This document shows positions 24,339 to 33,659 of a DNA stretch of 64,000 nt, one piece after another (the first letter of the stretch is position 1; each line of letters starts with the position of its first letter). Source of the stretch: Rhynchopus euleeides (Eukaryota; Euglenozoa; Diplonemea; Diplonemida; Diplonemidae); NCBI GenBank assembly GCA_963210315.1, contig OY723243.1, positions 2,108,001 through 2,172,000 on the forward strand. The letters run 5' to 3'. The position numbers and the translations under genes were made by a program. Below the pieces are notes generated by a model. The model saw only the letters and a list, made by a program, of their open reading frames with translations. It searched no databases and was not told where the DNA came from.

Positions 24339-24888
24339 GGGCCATGCGCTGGTGCCGCGCTGATCGGAGAAAGCCTCCATCCCACATCAAGGAATACAAT
24401 ACGCTCGGTCGAAACGGTGAGGATATGTCAGACACCTCAGATAGATGTGTGGATGCGTGGGATTGAACAACAGGCTGGCCAGCAAGTGTGGTCTTGTTGG
24501 ACACACGGCTTGCTTCGTGGGGTGGGTGGGGTGTGTGTGTGTGTGTGGTGCTTTGGAGCAGTGTTTGACAGATCCTCCTCTCTCTCTGTGTCAGCACCTT
24601 TCTGCTTCGCAGCACTGTGCCAAGATGTGGCCCGTTTGTCATGTTATGGGTGTCACCTTTTCTGCACTCCTGAGCGAATGGCCCCTTCCCCCCTCTTCGC
24701 CCTGTGATGCTGGGGCCCTGACATGCCAACGCTGCCAAAAGTAGAACCAGAAACAGGCGAACGAACCAGGTCGTATCCCCACCACCTCCCCCCACCCCGA
24801 CTTCCAGACACGGCGCAGCTTTGTTTTGTGTTGTGATGTGGCGTTTGCCGCCCAACCACCAACCCACCTCATGACAGAAGGGCTGTGC
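24339..24888. other. Short intergenic stretch
   Basis: GT-rich simple sequence at 24530-24548 and C-rich tracts at 24778-24800. The last pyrimidine-rich stretch ends in CATGACAG at 24877, a plausible acceptor for the P2X-like gene. Nothing else seen. Confidence 0.5.
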
Positions 24889-26172
24889 ATGACAAGAGGC
24901 CCTTCGTTCCGGCAGCCCGACACGATGGAGAAGAAGATTGAGAGCCGCCTTGGGGACCTCGACGAGGTGTTCGGGTTCCAGACGGCAAAGGTTGTGGTCA
25001 TCAAGGACAGGTTCCTCGGGCTGCTCGCCATTGGGCTGAAGATTGCGATCCTGATGTACATCATCTTCACGGTGATCGTCGACAAGGGGTACTTCTTGGT
25101 GGAGGTCCCTAGGGGGACGAGCCGCATGACGCTGCGCATCCCTGAGGTGGCTGAGAATGCATCGCTCCCCTACTGCACCAACAGCCCTGGGCCTGTGACA
25201 GGGGCAGACACGGTGCCTCTTCGGTTGGAATGCGCGTATGTCGACTCCCACCAGCTGAATGTCCCGTCCCTCGGGAGCCAGTTTTTCATCACCACGCGTC
25301 TGAACCGCACCCTCAATAACTACACCTGTGATCTTGCGGATTATGCGTGTCAGAAGCCCGAGTCGTACCCCGCGTCGACCGACCTGTTCACCGGGTTCAT
25401 TGGTGGTATCGAGGAGGCCACGCTCCTGCTCATCCACACCATCGAGGGGCGCGGGCAGATCAGCCTGGAGAAGCACCTCACGGAGATGCACGGCGTTGTG
25501 AAGAACTGCAGGGGCGATGTGGTGAAGGAGCTGCCGAAGCGGGACAGCGCGGATTCCAACAACCAGGACATCTTGAAGCGTATCATAAAGGTGCGCGAGC
25601 TGGTGAGCTGGGCACGCCCTGGGATGCACTCCTCCTGCGACAAGGAGCTGTCGCTGGACGACCTGACGAAGCCTGACGGGATAAGCACCCTGCGCTACGA
25701 CGGGATGATCCTGCACATCCTCATTGAGTACGACAACACGGAAGGGTCCGACACCGACGAGGTGGAGTACACCGTATCCGTCACTGCTCTGACGCAGGCT
25801 GATCCGAAGTATGAGTCACTGTCGCAGATTGACGACAAGCAGTTCACCCTTGACAACCGGCACGGGTTGCATATTATTGTCGTGCAGACGGGGAAGCTCG
25901 GGCAGTTCTCATTTGCTGCGCTTGTGATCAGCATGACGGCAGGTCTCGGCCTGCTTGCTGTGGCGAACACCATCACCGACCTGCTGGCGAAGTACGCAAT
26001 GCCCCTCCGCGAAGAGTATAAGAAGCTCATCTTTGAATACTCCCAGGACTTCAGCGACTTCAAAAAGGCGCGTGCCCTGCAGAAGAAGAAGGGGAACCTC
26101 GACGGATCCCAATTAAGCGACCCCCAGAACGTCGAGCTGGCCTCCCCCTCCTCTGCGTACTCCAAACTGTAG
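24889..26172 (+). CDS. P2X-like ATP-gated cation channel subunit
   Basis: A 427-residue protein with the P2X plan: short cytosolic N-terminus, one membrane segment, large outer domain, second membrane segment, cytosolic tail. The N-terminal QTAKVVVIKDRFLGLL matches the conserved T-x-K before helix 1 (GLKIAILMYIIFTVIV), followed by DKGYF as in P2X. The second end, HGLHIIVVQTGKLGQF then SMTAGLGLLAVANTITDLLA, matches the TGK.G.F and glycine-rich helix 2 of the family. The outer domain has about six cysteines, not the ten of vertebrates, and N-glycosylation sites NAS, NRT and NYT. I could not place the ATP-binding lysines with certainty. In Dictyostelium and algae P2X proteins act on contractile vacuoles or internal membranes. 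A start at 24925 is equally possible. No intron. Confidence 0.8.
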   Translation: MTRGPSFRQPDTMEKKIESRLGDLDEVFGFQTAKVVVIKDRFLGLLAIGLKIAILMYIIFTVIVDKGYFLVEVPRGTSRMTLRIPEVAENASLPYCTNSPGPVTGADTVPLRLECAYVDSHQLNVPSLGSQFFITTRLNRTLNNYTCDLADYACQKPESYPASTDLFTGFIGGIEEATLLLIHTIEGRGQISLEKHLTEMHGVVKNCRGDVVKELPKRDSADSNNQDILKRIIKVRELVSWARPGMHSSCDKELSLDDLTKPDGISTLRYDGMILHILIEYDNTEGSDTDEVEYTVSVTALTQADPKYESLSQIDDKQFTLDNRHGLHIIVVQTGKLGQFSFAALVISMTAGLGLLAVANTITDLLAKYAMPLREEYKKLIFEYSQDFSDFKKARALQKKKGNLDGSQLSDPQNVELASPSSAYSKL

Positions 26173-26541
26173 GGAAGGCAGGCGGTGGGTGGGGGGGGCT
26201 TTTGCAGCGCACCCCTTTTTGGAAGGGAGATCGTTATCGTGCTTCCTTCTACTTCTATTTCACCCCCCCCCTTTTTTTTGCCGGGAAACAACACAACCGC
26301 TTTGGTCTATTGGTCACGGTTAGCGCTGCCCACTTCGGCATCCAACGGGACACATGAAGGGGTTCTTCTTCCTGCTTCTATAAAAAGATTCACGTGTGTG
26401 CTTGGTGACCACCTTTTGCGTGGGTAGATCTAATCCACTTGCCGTCCCACCACTACGTTGCGTGTGTGTGTACTCTGTGTATATAGTGCATGATTTCGAG
26501 GCATCAGCCTTCCCCGGATGAAAGCCCATCTCATGTGCACC

Positions 26542-26784
26542 CACGGTGGCCAGATCACTGCGGGATATCCCACTCTGCCGCACGGGGGGGTTTCTACCCT
26601 GGAGGGTCTTCGGTATTGGTAGTGATTTCGGCAGTTTTCACCTACAGTAATAGGAGGAGATGCGCCACAAAAGGCACCGTTTTCAGCACAACGTAGCGAA
26701 TACCCCCTGGGGCGGGATATCCCGCGGGATAAGAGTATCATATCTCGCGGAGGACATCCCCGCCAAGTGAACCTGGCCACCGTG
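26542..26784. mobile_element. Small inverted-repeat element (MITE-like)
   Basis: The 243-bp stretch starts CACGGTGGCCAGATCACT and ends with the reverse complement of CACGGTGGCCAGGTTCACT. Similarity continues inward with small gaps through GGGATATCC on the left and GGGGATGTCC on the right. It has no coding capacity. No clear target-site duplication is visible. The length and inverted ends fit a non-autonomous DNA transposon of unknown superfamily. Confidence 0.6.
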
Positions 26785-28743
26785 CAGCGTGTGTCTTGCG
26801 TTATCGGAGAGGTGTGGTGTGTGTGTGTTGATGTGTCATGAGATGTTCGTCGGTTTCCCGGGTACACCCCCCTTCCCCCCCCCCCCCCCCGCCGCTTCAT
26901 GCATGCCTTCCGATCCCGGCACATCGCTTCGGAAAGCCATACTGAGGCCTCGGCTGCAGCCTTCACTCCCGACAGCCAAACCCCCCCCCAAGCACAACCC
27001 TAGAGCTCGAGGACACAACAGCCTGAATATCGAGTGAAGGGAGGTCAGAACTCTGTGTGTCCTTCTTCTACTTCATACCCCCCCCCCCCTCACCCTCGGG
27101 TGCGTGCTATGGCACCTTAGCCTCCCGTGCTGAACACACGGCGAGAGAACCACCGATTCACCCCACCCCCCCCACCCAGCCCGGCGAAGGGCATCTGAGG
27201 TGAACTATCAGTTTCTTCATTTTTGTTTCTTCAGGTCATATCTCGCGGAAGGGGGTTAGGGTGGGGGTGGTGTGGTGGGTTGGGTTGAGAGAGAGAGAGA
27301 GAAAGAGAGAAAGATCTCTGCCCGCAGAGAGTATGTACCGAACGCATCGAAAGGAGGCGAGGCAGACATGGGGAGCGGCGCCCGAAACGAGCCACACAAT
27401 TTTTTTTGAGGTTGCTGTGCTGCCCCTTCCCTATATAGTCCTCACCCGGGGTGTTCTCGCGATCGACGAATCCCCGCTGGTTCTTCTCTCCCCTTTCTGA
27501 TTTGCAGACGCAAAGTTTCCCCCCCTCCTTCTCGCGGCACACACAAAAGGGGTCCCACATCGCTGGGAGGGTGTAGATTGCTGCCTGGCTTGGGTGTGTG
27601 GGGTAGAGGCTTGCCTTTGCCTTCCCGTCGCTCCACCACCTACCCCTTGTCCCCCCCTCCCCCCCCACGCGAGACAGGAGGGGTAGTCCCCCTTTTTGTT
27701 TTCGCCGATTGCACCGCACCGCATCTTACCGCTGGGAGGGAGGGAGGGGAGGGGAGGGGAGGGGGATTTGCTCAGAGATGCTGTCGTCAAGAGAACGGAA
27801 GGTGTGATGTGAGGTGCGCCTCGCAAGAATTTCGAAAAGCATCCCCTCTGAGGCAGACCAGAGAAAGTGGAGCCGCTTCCCTCTGATGGTTTTTTTTTAT
27901 GAGAACTGCACACCCCGTCCCCACGCTCGCTGTGCACTCAGTGAGTGGTAGTTTACTGCTGCGGTTTGCAACGCTGCTCTCTGGTGTTGCGGTGCCCCCC
28001 GATATATTCTGTTTGGAAGGAACGAGGTTATTCTGTGGGCAGCGTTTCGGCAATCCTGCACGCGACATTGCCGACAGAGCAGGGGGGGTGGGGTGGCAGC
28101 GTTCAGTACATACAAAGATATAGAGCGCAAAACCAGGCTTGCTCCGTATTCCTTGAAAAATAGCCAAAATCCCGGAAATGTATTCCTGCTTTTTTCTAAG
28201 GATTTTTGCCTTGGATTTCGGACCCAGCAGTTCCCTGTGCCAGTCCCACAACCTCACGCAGTGCACCGCCTTGGAAAATTCTGTCACAAATCACTCATGG
28301 GCGCTCGTTTCGGCACGACTGCCGCGACCGGAACCGCATGGTGAAGGCCTCCTCGATCGAGACCACCACTGGCAGCCCCAGGTCCGGTAGCTCGCCATCC
28401 TCGGCCAAACACAATGTCGGCAATGACCGCCATATTGTCATTGCAATGTAAGGCGCGTACGACCGATACATGCGATGGTTGCCTCAACAGCATGAGGCGC
28501 TGCGCGGCTTGATGACCTCCTATAGGGTCGGCGCCACCTGACAGTTCCCACTGGTTCGACTCGCTAGATGGGGTATCCGGCGTCCACGGCTCATCTCTCC
28601 TGTGTCCAGTGATTCCGCCATCATCAGCTGCCAGATGAAAGCAAAAAATGGGTTTCGGGACCGGTTTTTCCAACGACACCCCTTCTTGACATGCCATAGT
28701 GGCATACGCGTCAGGACTTGGTGACAAGACAGGCACAAGCCAC

Positions 28744-28800
28744 AGGGGGGTCTGGGGGGCAGAGCCCCCCAGCCGCCGGAGGCCACGGTAGTGAACATCT
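28744..28800 (+). repeat. Dispersed 57-bp repeat, copy 2
   Basis: Second copy of the repeat at 13321-13377, with two differences in 57 bases, same orientation, and unrelated flanks. Confidence 0.8.
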
Positions 28801-29713
28801 GGGTCTTGGCTGGAAAGAACACCGGTGTTTTGGGTGCCGGGAAGAAACAGAAGAGGGGCGGGTGTCTGGAGGACTCATCCTCATCCCCCCTCGGAAAAAG
28901 TTTCCTAAGGAAAATCCTTAGAAAAAAATATATTTCCCCTCCTAAAAATCCTTAGAAAAAAATCGGGAAATTTCGGAGAGTGTATTCCGTATTCCATGTT
29001 AGGAGCAAGCCTGCGCAAAACTCAACTCTTTTTTTCTCCAACGTAGACAGGCGCATTTGCCCATTTTGCCCACCCTCCCGTGACACCCTATTGCTGGCCA
29101 CAGAAGGCCCACACCTCCTGTGCCCAGAGGGGGGCCCTGGCCTGAGTTATGAAATGCTGGAGGAAAAAAAGGCTGCCCCTGGATATGCCCCTCCACCACA
29201 CAGCAACGCGGGATTTGGGTCCTTCGTTCGGGCGTCACGGGTTACTGGCCCTGCAGTGTGGGTGGGAGTTGTGTTTCTCGTTCTGGCGACTTCCGTGCGA
29301 GTGTGGGTGTTGTCAGACAGCCCACCCATCGCCAGTGGGAAAACGCACTGGTCAAACCATATGTTCTGCGTGGCATTGGGTGTCACATCTACTGAGAAAC
29401 GCTGCGTCATGGCAGGGGTTGGAGCCAGCTTTGGGGCTCGATCAGGCTGTGTGCCGTCCGACTACACCAACGCGTGTCGCAGTGAGCACAGCGGCGGGTG
29501 TTTACGGGACGGCAAGTGGCACACACACACGGCCCCTGTCCTGCCGAAGATGTTGGGAGCATCCAGCGCCATGCGATGTTCGGGTGCCCTCCCACACCTG
29601 CCTCTCTTGCACTTCCCTTCAGTTCTGTTATGTGTTGTTATTGACAAACTTTGTCGCCACAGCGCCAGCGGGTGCAGTGCGCGTGTGTGTGGGGTGGGGT
29701 GTGCTGGGGGATG

Positions 29714-29734
29714 TCCTGCCGCAAGGCGGCAGGA
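29714..29734. repeat. Perfect hairpin, 9-bp stem, 3-base loop
   Basis: TCCTGCCGC, AAG, GCGGCAGGA. Same architecture as the hairpin at 13117-13139 but a different sequence. Role unknown. Confidence 0.5.
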
Positions 29735-30911
29735 AGTATCGCACGACGTTGAGGAGATAAAACGCTGCCAGCCAGCCCCCCTCATCCCCGCCCTGCTTTG
29801 TGAATCTTCCAAGCTGACTCAGCGGCACGCCCCTAAGGGGCCATCGTCCGCACCAACCCACCCATAACGTGGGTACCACATTTGCACTGCACCCATGTAT
29901 TTTGAAGGCATTGTCACTGGATTGTATCCTGAAGTTCACTCGTCTCCTGATCAGGCGCCTAGACCTCCACAAATCTGTACGCCCCGTACGGCGTTGTCAT
30001 TGTCGGCAGCCCGATGAGTATTCGCTGTCGTCGTCCTTCGCCAGCATGGCGCTGCTCCAGGGCAGGAAGCTGTGAGTGTGCCAGCCTGTCTTTGCTGCAG
30101 GGAAAAGATGCCCCTTTGAATAGAGTTGTAGTGCTTCCAGAGGAATGTAAATCACTCTGTTTTCTTGAGGGAGAAAAACCTGCCCGCATACGGTTGTTCC
30201 TGCACACTCTCACTCTTCTTGGAGACACATCTGTGTACCGAGGGCTCGAGGGAGCGATGGGGGGGCCCCAGTCGAAGCGAGCCACCTGCACAGTGGCGGC
30301 GACCCCACGCTTCCGCGCAGTTCCATTCTGAGCACAGGAGTTGTTCATCAGCCGAACATCGATCGATCAATTCGAACGCTTTATTTGCCACTATCGATCC
30401 TCCGTTGCTGATGGCATGGTGGTTTTGGAACCGCCGCAGCAACCCAATCACGACGCGGCATCTCTGTGTCATTGTGGTCGTGCAGAATCCATCCAATCTG
30501 GGATGCCCCGTATTGCCCTCTTAATACTCTTGCAGGACCTTCAATGAAGTAACTTCTCCGTCAGCCACCGGCGCAGGCCGCCTTCGTCAGTTACTGCCAT
30601 GACCGGCCTGAGTCGCGATGCATCGATGCCACACTCCAGCTCAGGTGCACCAGGCAGAGCCCCCTCCGCACTGCTGGCCGTCTGAGTGGCATGCTCTGCA
30701 AGGGCGTGAGAGATGCAAAGCCACGCCAAGCCACCACACCCACACAGGAGGGGCTGGGGAGGGTGGGTTGCGCGGCACATGTCGCACCTCGCCCCCACTG
30801 CGGCTGCGTCTGCCGAGGCGTGGGGGCTGCTGCTCAACAGGGTTCGAGATGCGCACACGGTATGGCCCACACCCCCTTCAGGTTGCCCAGGCAACATGCC
30901 TGCGGGCAGTG

Positions 30912-30958
30912 CCCCTTCATCAGGCAAGTGGGTTTGTAAGCGTGTGTGGAAGCGTCAA
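30912..30958 (+). repeat. 47-bp repeat shared with the 43.6-46.2 kb element
   Basis: This 47-bp sequence, containing CATCAGGCAAGTGGGTTTG, matches the reverse complement of 44801-44847 at 46 of 47 positions. The match stops sharply on both sides. It is likely a fragment of a mobile sequence present in both places. Confidence 0.8.
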
Positions 30959-31091
30959 ACGCATCAAACGGAGTTTATCAAGCAGTAGAGAAAGAGTGGC
31001 AGAGTTACAGTGACACTTTTTTTTGCATTTTTATTACTCAGTGAACGTATGCCACGACCCACACGCCTCACAGGAGTCGGACCTGGTGCTG

Positions 31092-33216
31092 ATGGGGTGT
31101 GACGCCTTCCGCCAGGTGCTGCGCGACTGGGGCGTGGGCCCTGTAGAAGCGGCACGCCTCGAGGTGCAGTGGCAGGTCCTGCAGGACACACACCCTGCCA
31201 CGCGGCGGCGCGACATCGTCGAGGAGGTGAGGCCCGTCGCGCGGGAGAGCGCGCAGCTGCAGCACCTCGATGCGCGCATCAACCAGCTGACGGCACAGCT
31301 CGGCAGGCAGGCTGATCCGGTCAGCGTTGTGGGCGGCAGGGCTGTGCAGCTCGAGTCACACACAGCAGATGTGAGCGATGCGATGGCGCGCCGGTTTGCC
31401 CTCATCCAAGAGGAGCACAAGCGCGAGCTGGTGGAGCAGCAGAAGCACGTCCTCACTGCCTCAGACCAGGTCGACATGGAGATGCGCGAAGAGCTGTGGC
31501 AGCTGCGCTTCCAGCAGGAGGTGCGCGCCTTCGAGGAGGAGCAGCAGGCGCACCGCAAGCAGGGGATGCGCGCCATGACAGCACTCCTCTCGCCTGTGCG
31601 TGCCGCGTCGCCGGAGCCTGACGCCATCCTGTCGCCGCCGCGCTCGGAGTCGCCGAAGAAGCGAGTGAGGAAACCGATTGACATCGCGTCGCGGCCCGAG
31701 TTCCAGGTGCAGTCTCCTGGGCCTCCGAAGAAGACCCTTTCGAAGAAGCCCCTTCTGGGGACCGGGGGTGGGTTTGCAGCGGTGTCAAACCCTAACCATT
31801 GCGTGGAGGTATGCAGGGCGACGGGGTTTTGTATGTGTGTGGCCTCTTTTTTTACTGCAACAGGGTTCCTGCCAGTGTCAAAAAGATAGTAAGAAGCGCT
31901 TGGGCAACAAATACAACCTCCTCACCAGGCTGCGGAGTTGCTTTTGTTTTGCCCGGATTTGGCGCACAGACAACAGCCTTATCTTTTTCTCCCTGCAACC
32001 GCCACCGCCATCACGCCACCCCACCGCCATACCCTGCAGCTGCCGCAGCACATCAAGCCTTCGGGGGGGATACGGCGCTGCTCGCCGCAGAGCTGGGGGG
32101 GCACCTCGGAGGAGGCACCGCCGGCACGGCCCGGGGTGCGGCACGTGCCGGACCGGTTCCCCAGGGAGGGGAACCCCTGCACGATGTCACCTGCTGCGGG
32201 CAAGGCGAAGACCTCCGTGCGCATCCACCCCACGGAGTGTGCCGGGTCGAATCCAAACGACGCATCGCGGCTGCAGGACGCTGTGCCTGCGAAGCGTCTC
32301 TTCCACGACCGTATGGGGCCCACCCTGGTGCAGAATGTCGACGACTTCGCGAGGCCCATCCCGGAGTCGACAGACGACACCCGCAGCAGGCGCATGGGGT
32401 GGCGTGAGTCCGACGTGCAGCCAGCGCCGGAGGGGCGCCATATCAACGTGCCACGGAAGGGCGCCCGCTCGCGCTCCGTGCCTGGTGGGGCGGACCCCAA
32501 CCCACAGCGGGTGGAGTCGCAGACAGCGGGGAAGTGCCTCGTCAACCCGCCAGTGCCGGACAACGGTGTGATGCATCCGTGGGTGGGTCCCCTGCGCCAT
32601 CCCCCGCTGTCGCTCGCCCCTGTGCCCGGGAGCCGTGTGGATGAGTGTGTGCTGCCGTGGAACAAAGGGGCCCAGGGGCCTCCCGAGGGGAGGATGCGCG
32701 TGCGCAACCCGGCGGAGACGCGCACCCCGTCCCCTGCGTCCACACGCAGGCAGAAGGCCCGCCCGAACGACTGCGGCGTGATGCCCGGGAGTGCAGGGTG
32801 GAGCAGGTGAGTGGTAGATGGTTGCGGCCGTGTGGTTGCCCCGGTGCGGACTGTAGCCACGCTTTTGTGTCTTGTGCTGTCCGTTTCGTGTGTGGGGCGT
32901 GTGGCAAAAGCAAAAGGAAAAAACCCCGTCAGCGGGTTGGTCGCCGTCTCCACTTCGTGTGTGTGGTGTATGTTTCACAGACAGTGCAGAGTATTGTTTT
33001 CGGTGCAGCAGATTCTGTGCACCCCCACCCCCCCCCCCCCCAACAACTTGTCGATCTGATTTGTGTTCTGTGTGTGTGTGTGTGCATAGACTTGTAGAAG
33101 GGCGGTTTTCCACCCACCCTACCCCCCAACAAAACCCCCCCGTGTCTCAAACCAAACCCCGATTGTATTTGTATTGCAGACTCGTCGCAGGGGGCCTTAG
33201 CTCTGTGGGGTGCTGA
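31092..33216 (+). CDS. Unknown coiled-coil protein with disordered basic tail
   Basis: Exons 31092-31808, 32040-32806 and 33180-33216 give 506 residues. The first intron (231 bases, donor GTATGCA) joins in phase 0 and is needed to leave a run of nonsense-like sequence. The second (373 bases, donor GTGAGTG) is less certain, since without it the protein stops at 32810. Residues 1-25 look helical (DAFRQVLRDWGVGPVEAARL). Residues about 50-170 form a coiled coil (FALIQEEHKRELVEQQKH, EELWQLRFQQEVRAFEEE). The remainder is Ser/Pro/Arg-rich and disordered, with proline-directed sites such as LSPPRSESPKK that could be phosphorylated. The ATG lies 19 bases after the acceptor GCCTCACAG ending at 31073. 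I do not recognise the family. A cytoskeletal or basal-body role would suit this composition but is a guess. Confidence 0.68.
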
Positions 33217-33659
33217 AGCAAGAGCACCCCACGCTGCTCACAACCAGTGGGGCCACACACCGCACAGTTGTGACAAAGAGCGAACGCCCCCAGCTATTTT
33301 TTTCTTTGGATAGTCCTTACTTCCACGGATCCTGGTGTTTGCCTTTCATTCACCCTTGCTCCTTGTGCCCCACTCCCGCCGCTGAACTGTACAACAACCC
33401 ACAGCCTTTGTTGGGAGGGGGGTTGACGTAGGAGAGTGTCGCTACAATGGGAAGAGAGGAAAGCCGAATGTCCTGGGAACGAACGGATCTCCGAAAGGCG
33501 GCACACGCCTGGTTGTTTGGCCCCGACCTCCCCACCCGCCACCCGCCCCCACCACCTCCTGCACAGCACCCAGCATGGCGACCTCTGCGTTGCACAGATG
33601 CTTCTGTGTTGCATACAACTTCTGTTTTATGCACCACCACGCATCTTCTGCAGGTTGTA
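33217..33659. other. Intergenic stretch, 3' UTR plus acceptor region
   Basis: No gene or repeat seen. The sequence GCATCTTCTGCAG ending at 33653 is a clear splice acceptor six bases before the next ATG. Confidence 0.55.

Larger units (their letters stand above)
26173..31091. other. Long gene-poor stretch
   Basis: Nearly 5 kb without a gene I can support. It holds an inverted-repeat element at 26542-26784, GA repeats at 27287-27314, a dispersed 57-bp repeat at 28744-28800, a hairpin at 29714-29734 and a 47-bp repeat at 30912-30958. An open frame at 28980-29867 (+) and one at 30541-30927 (-) are discussed elsewhere. Neither is convincing. Confidence 0.5.

Noticed and set aside
28980-29867. 295-codon open frame on the + strand
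   Set aside because: No family features, no clear acceptor before it, and comparable open frames overlap it. Kept only as possible.
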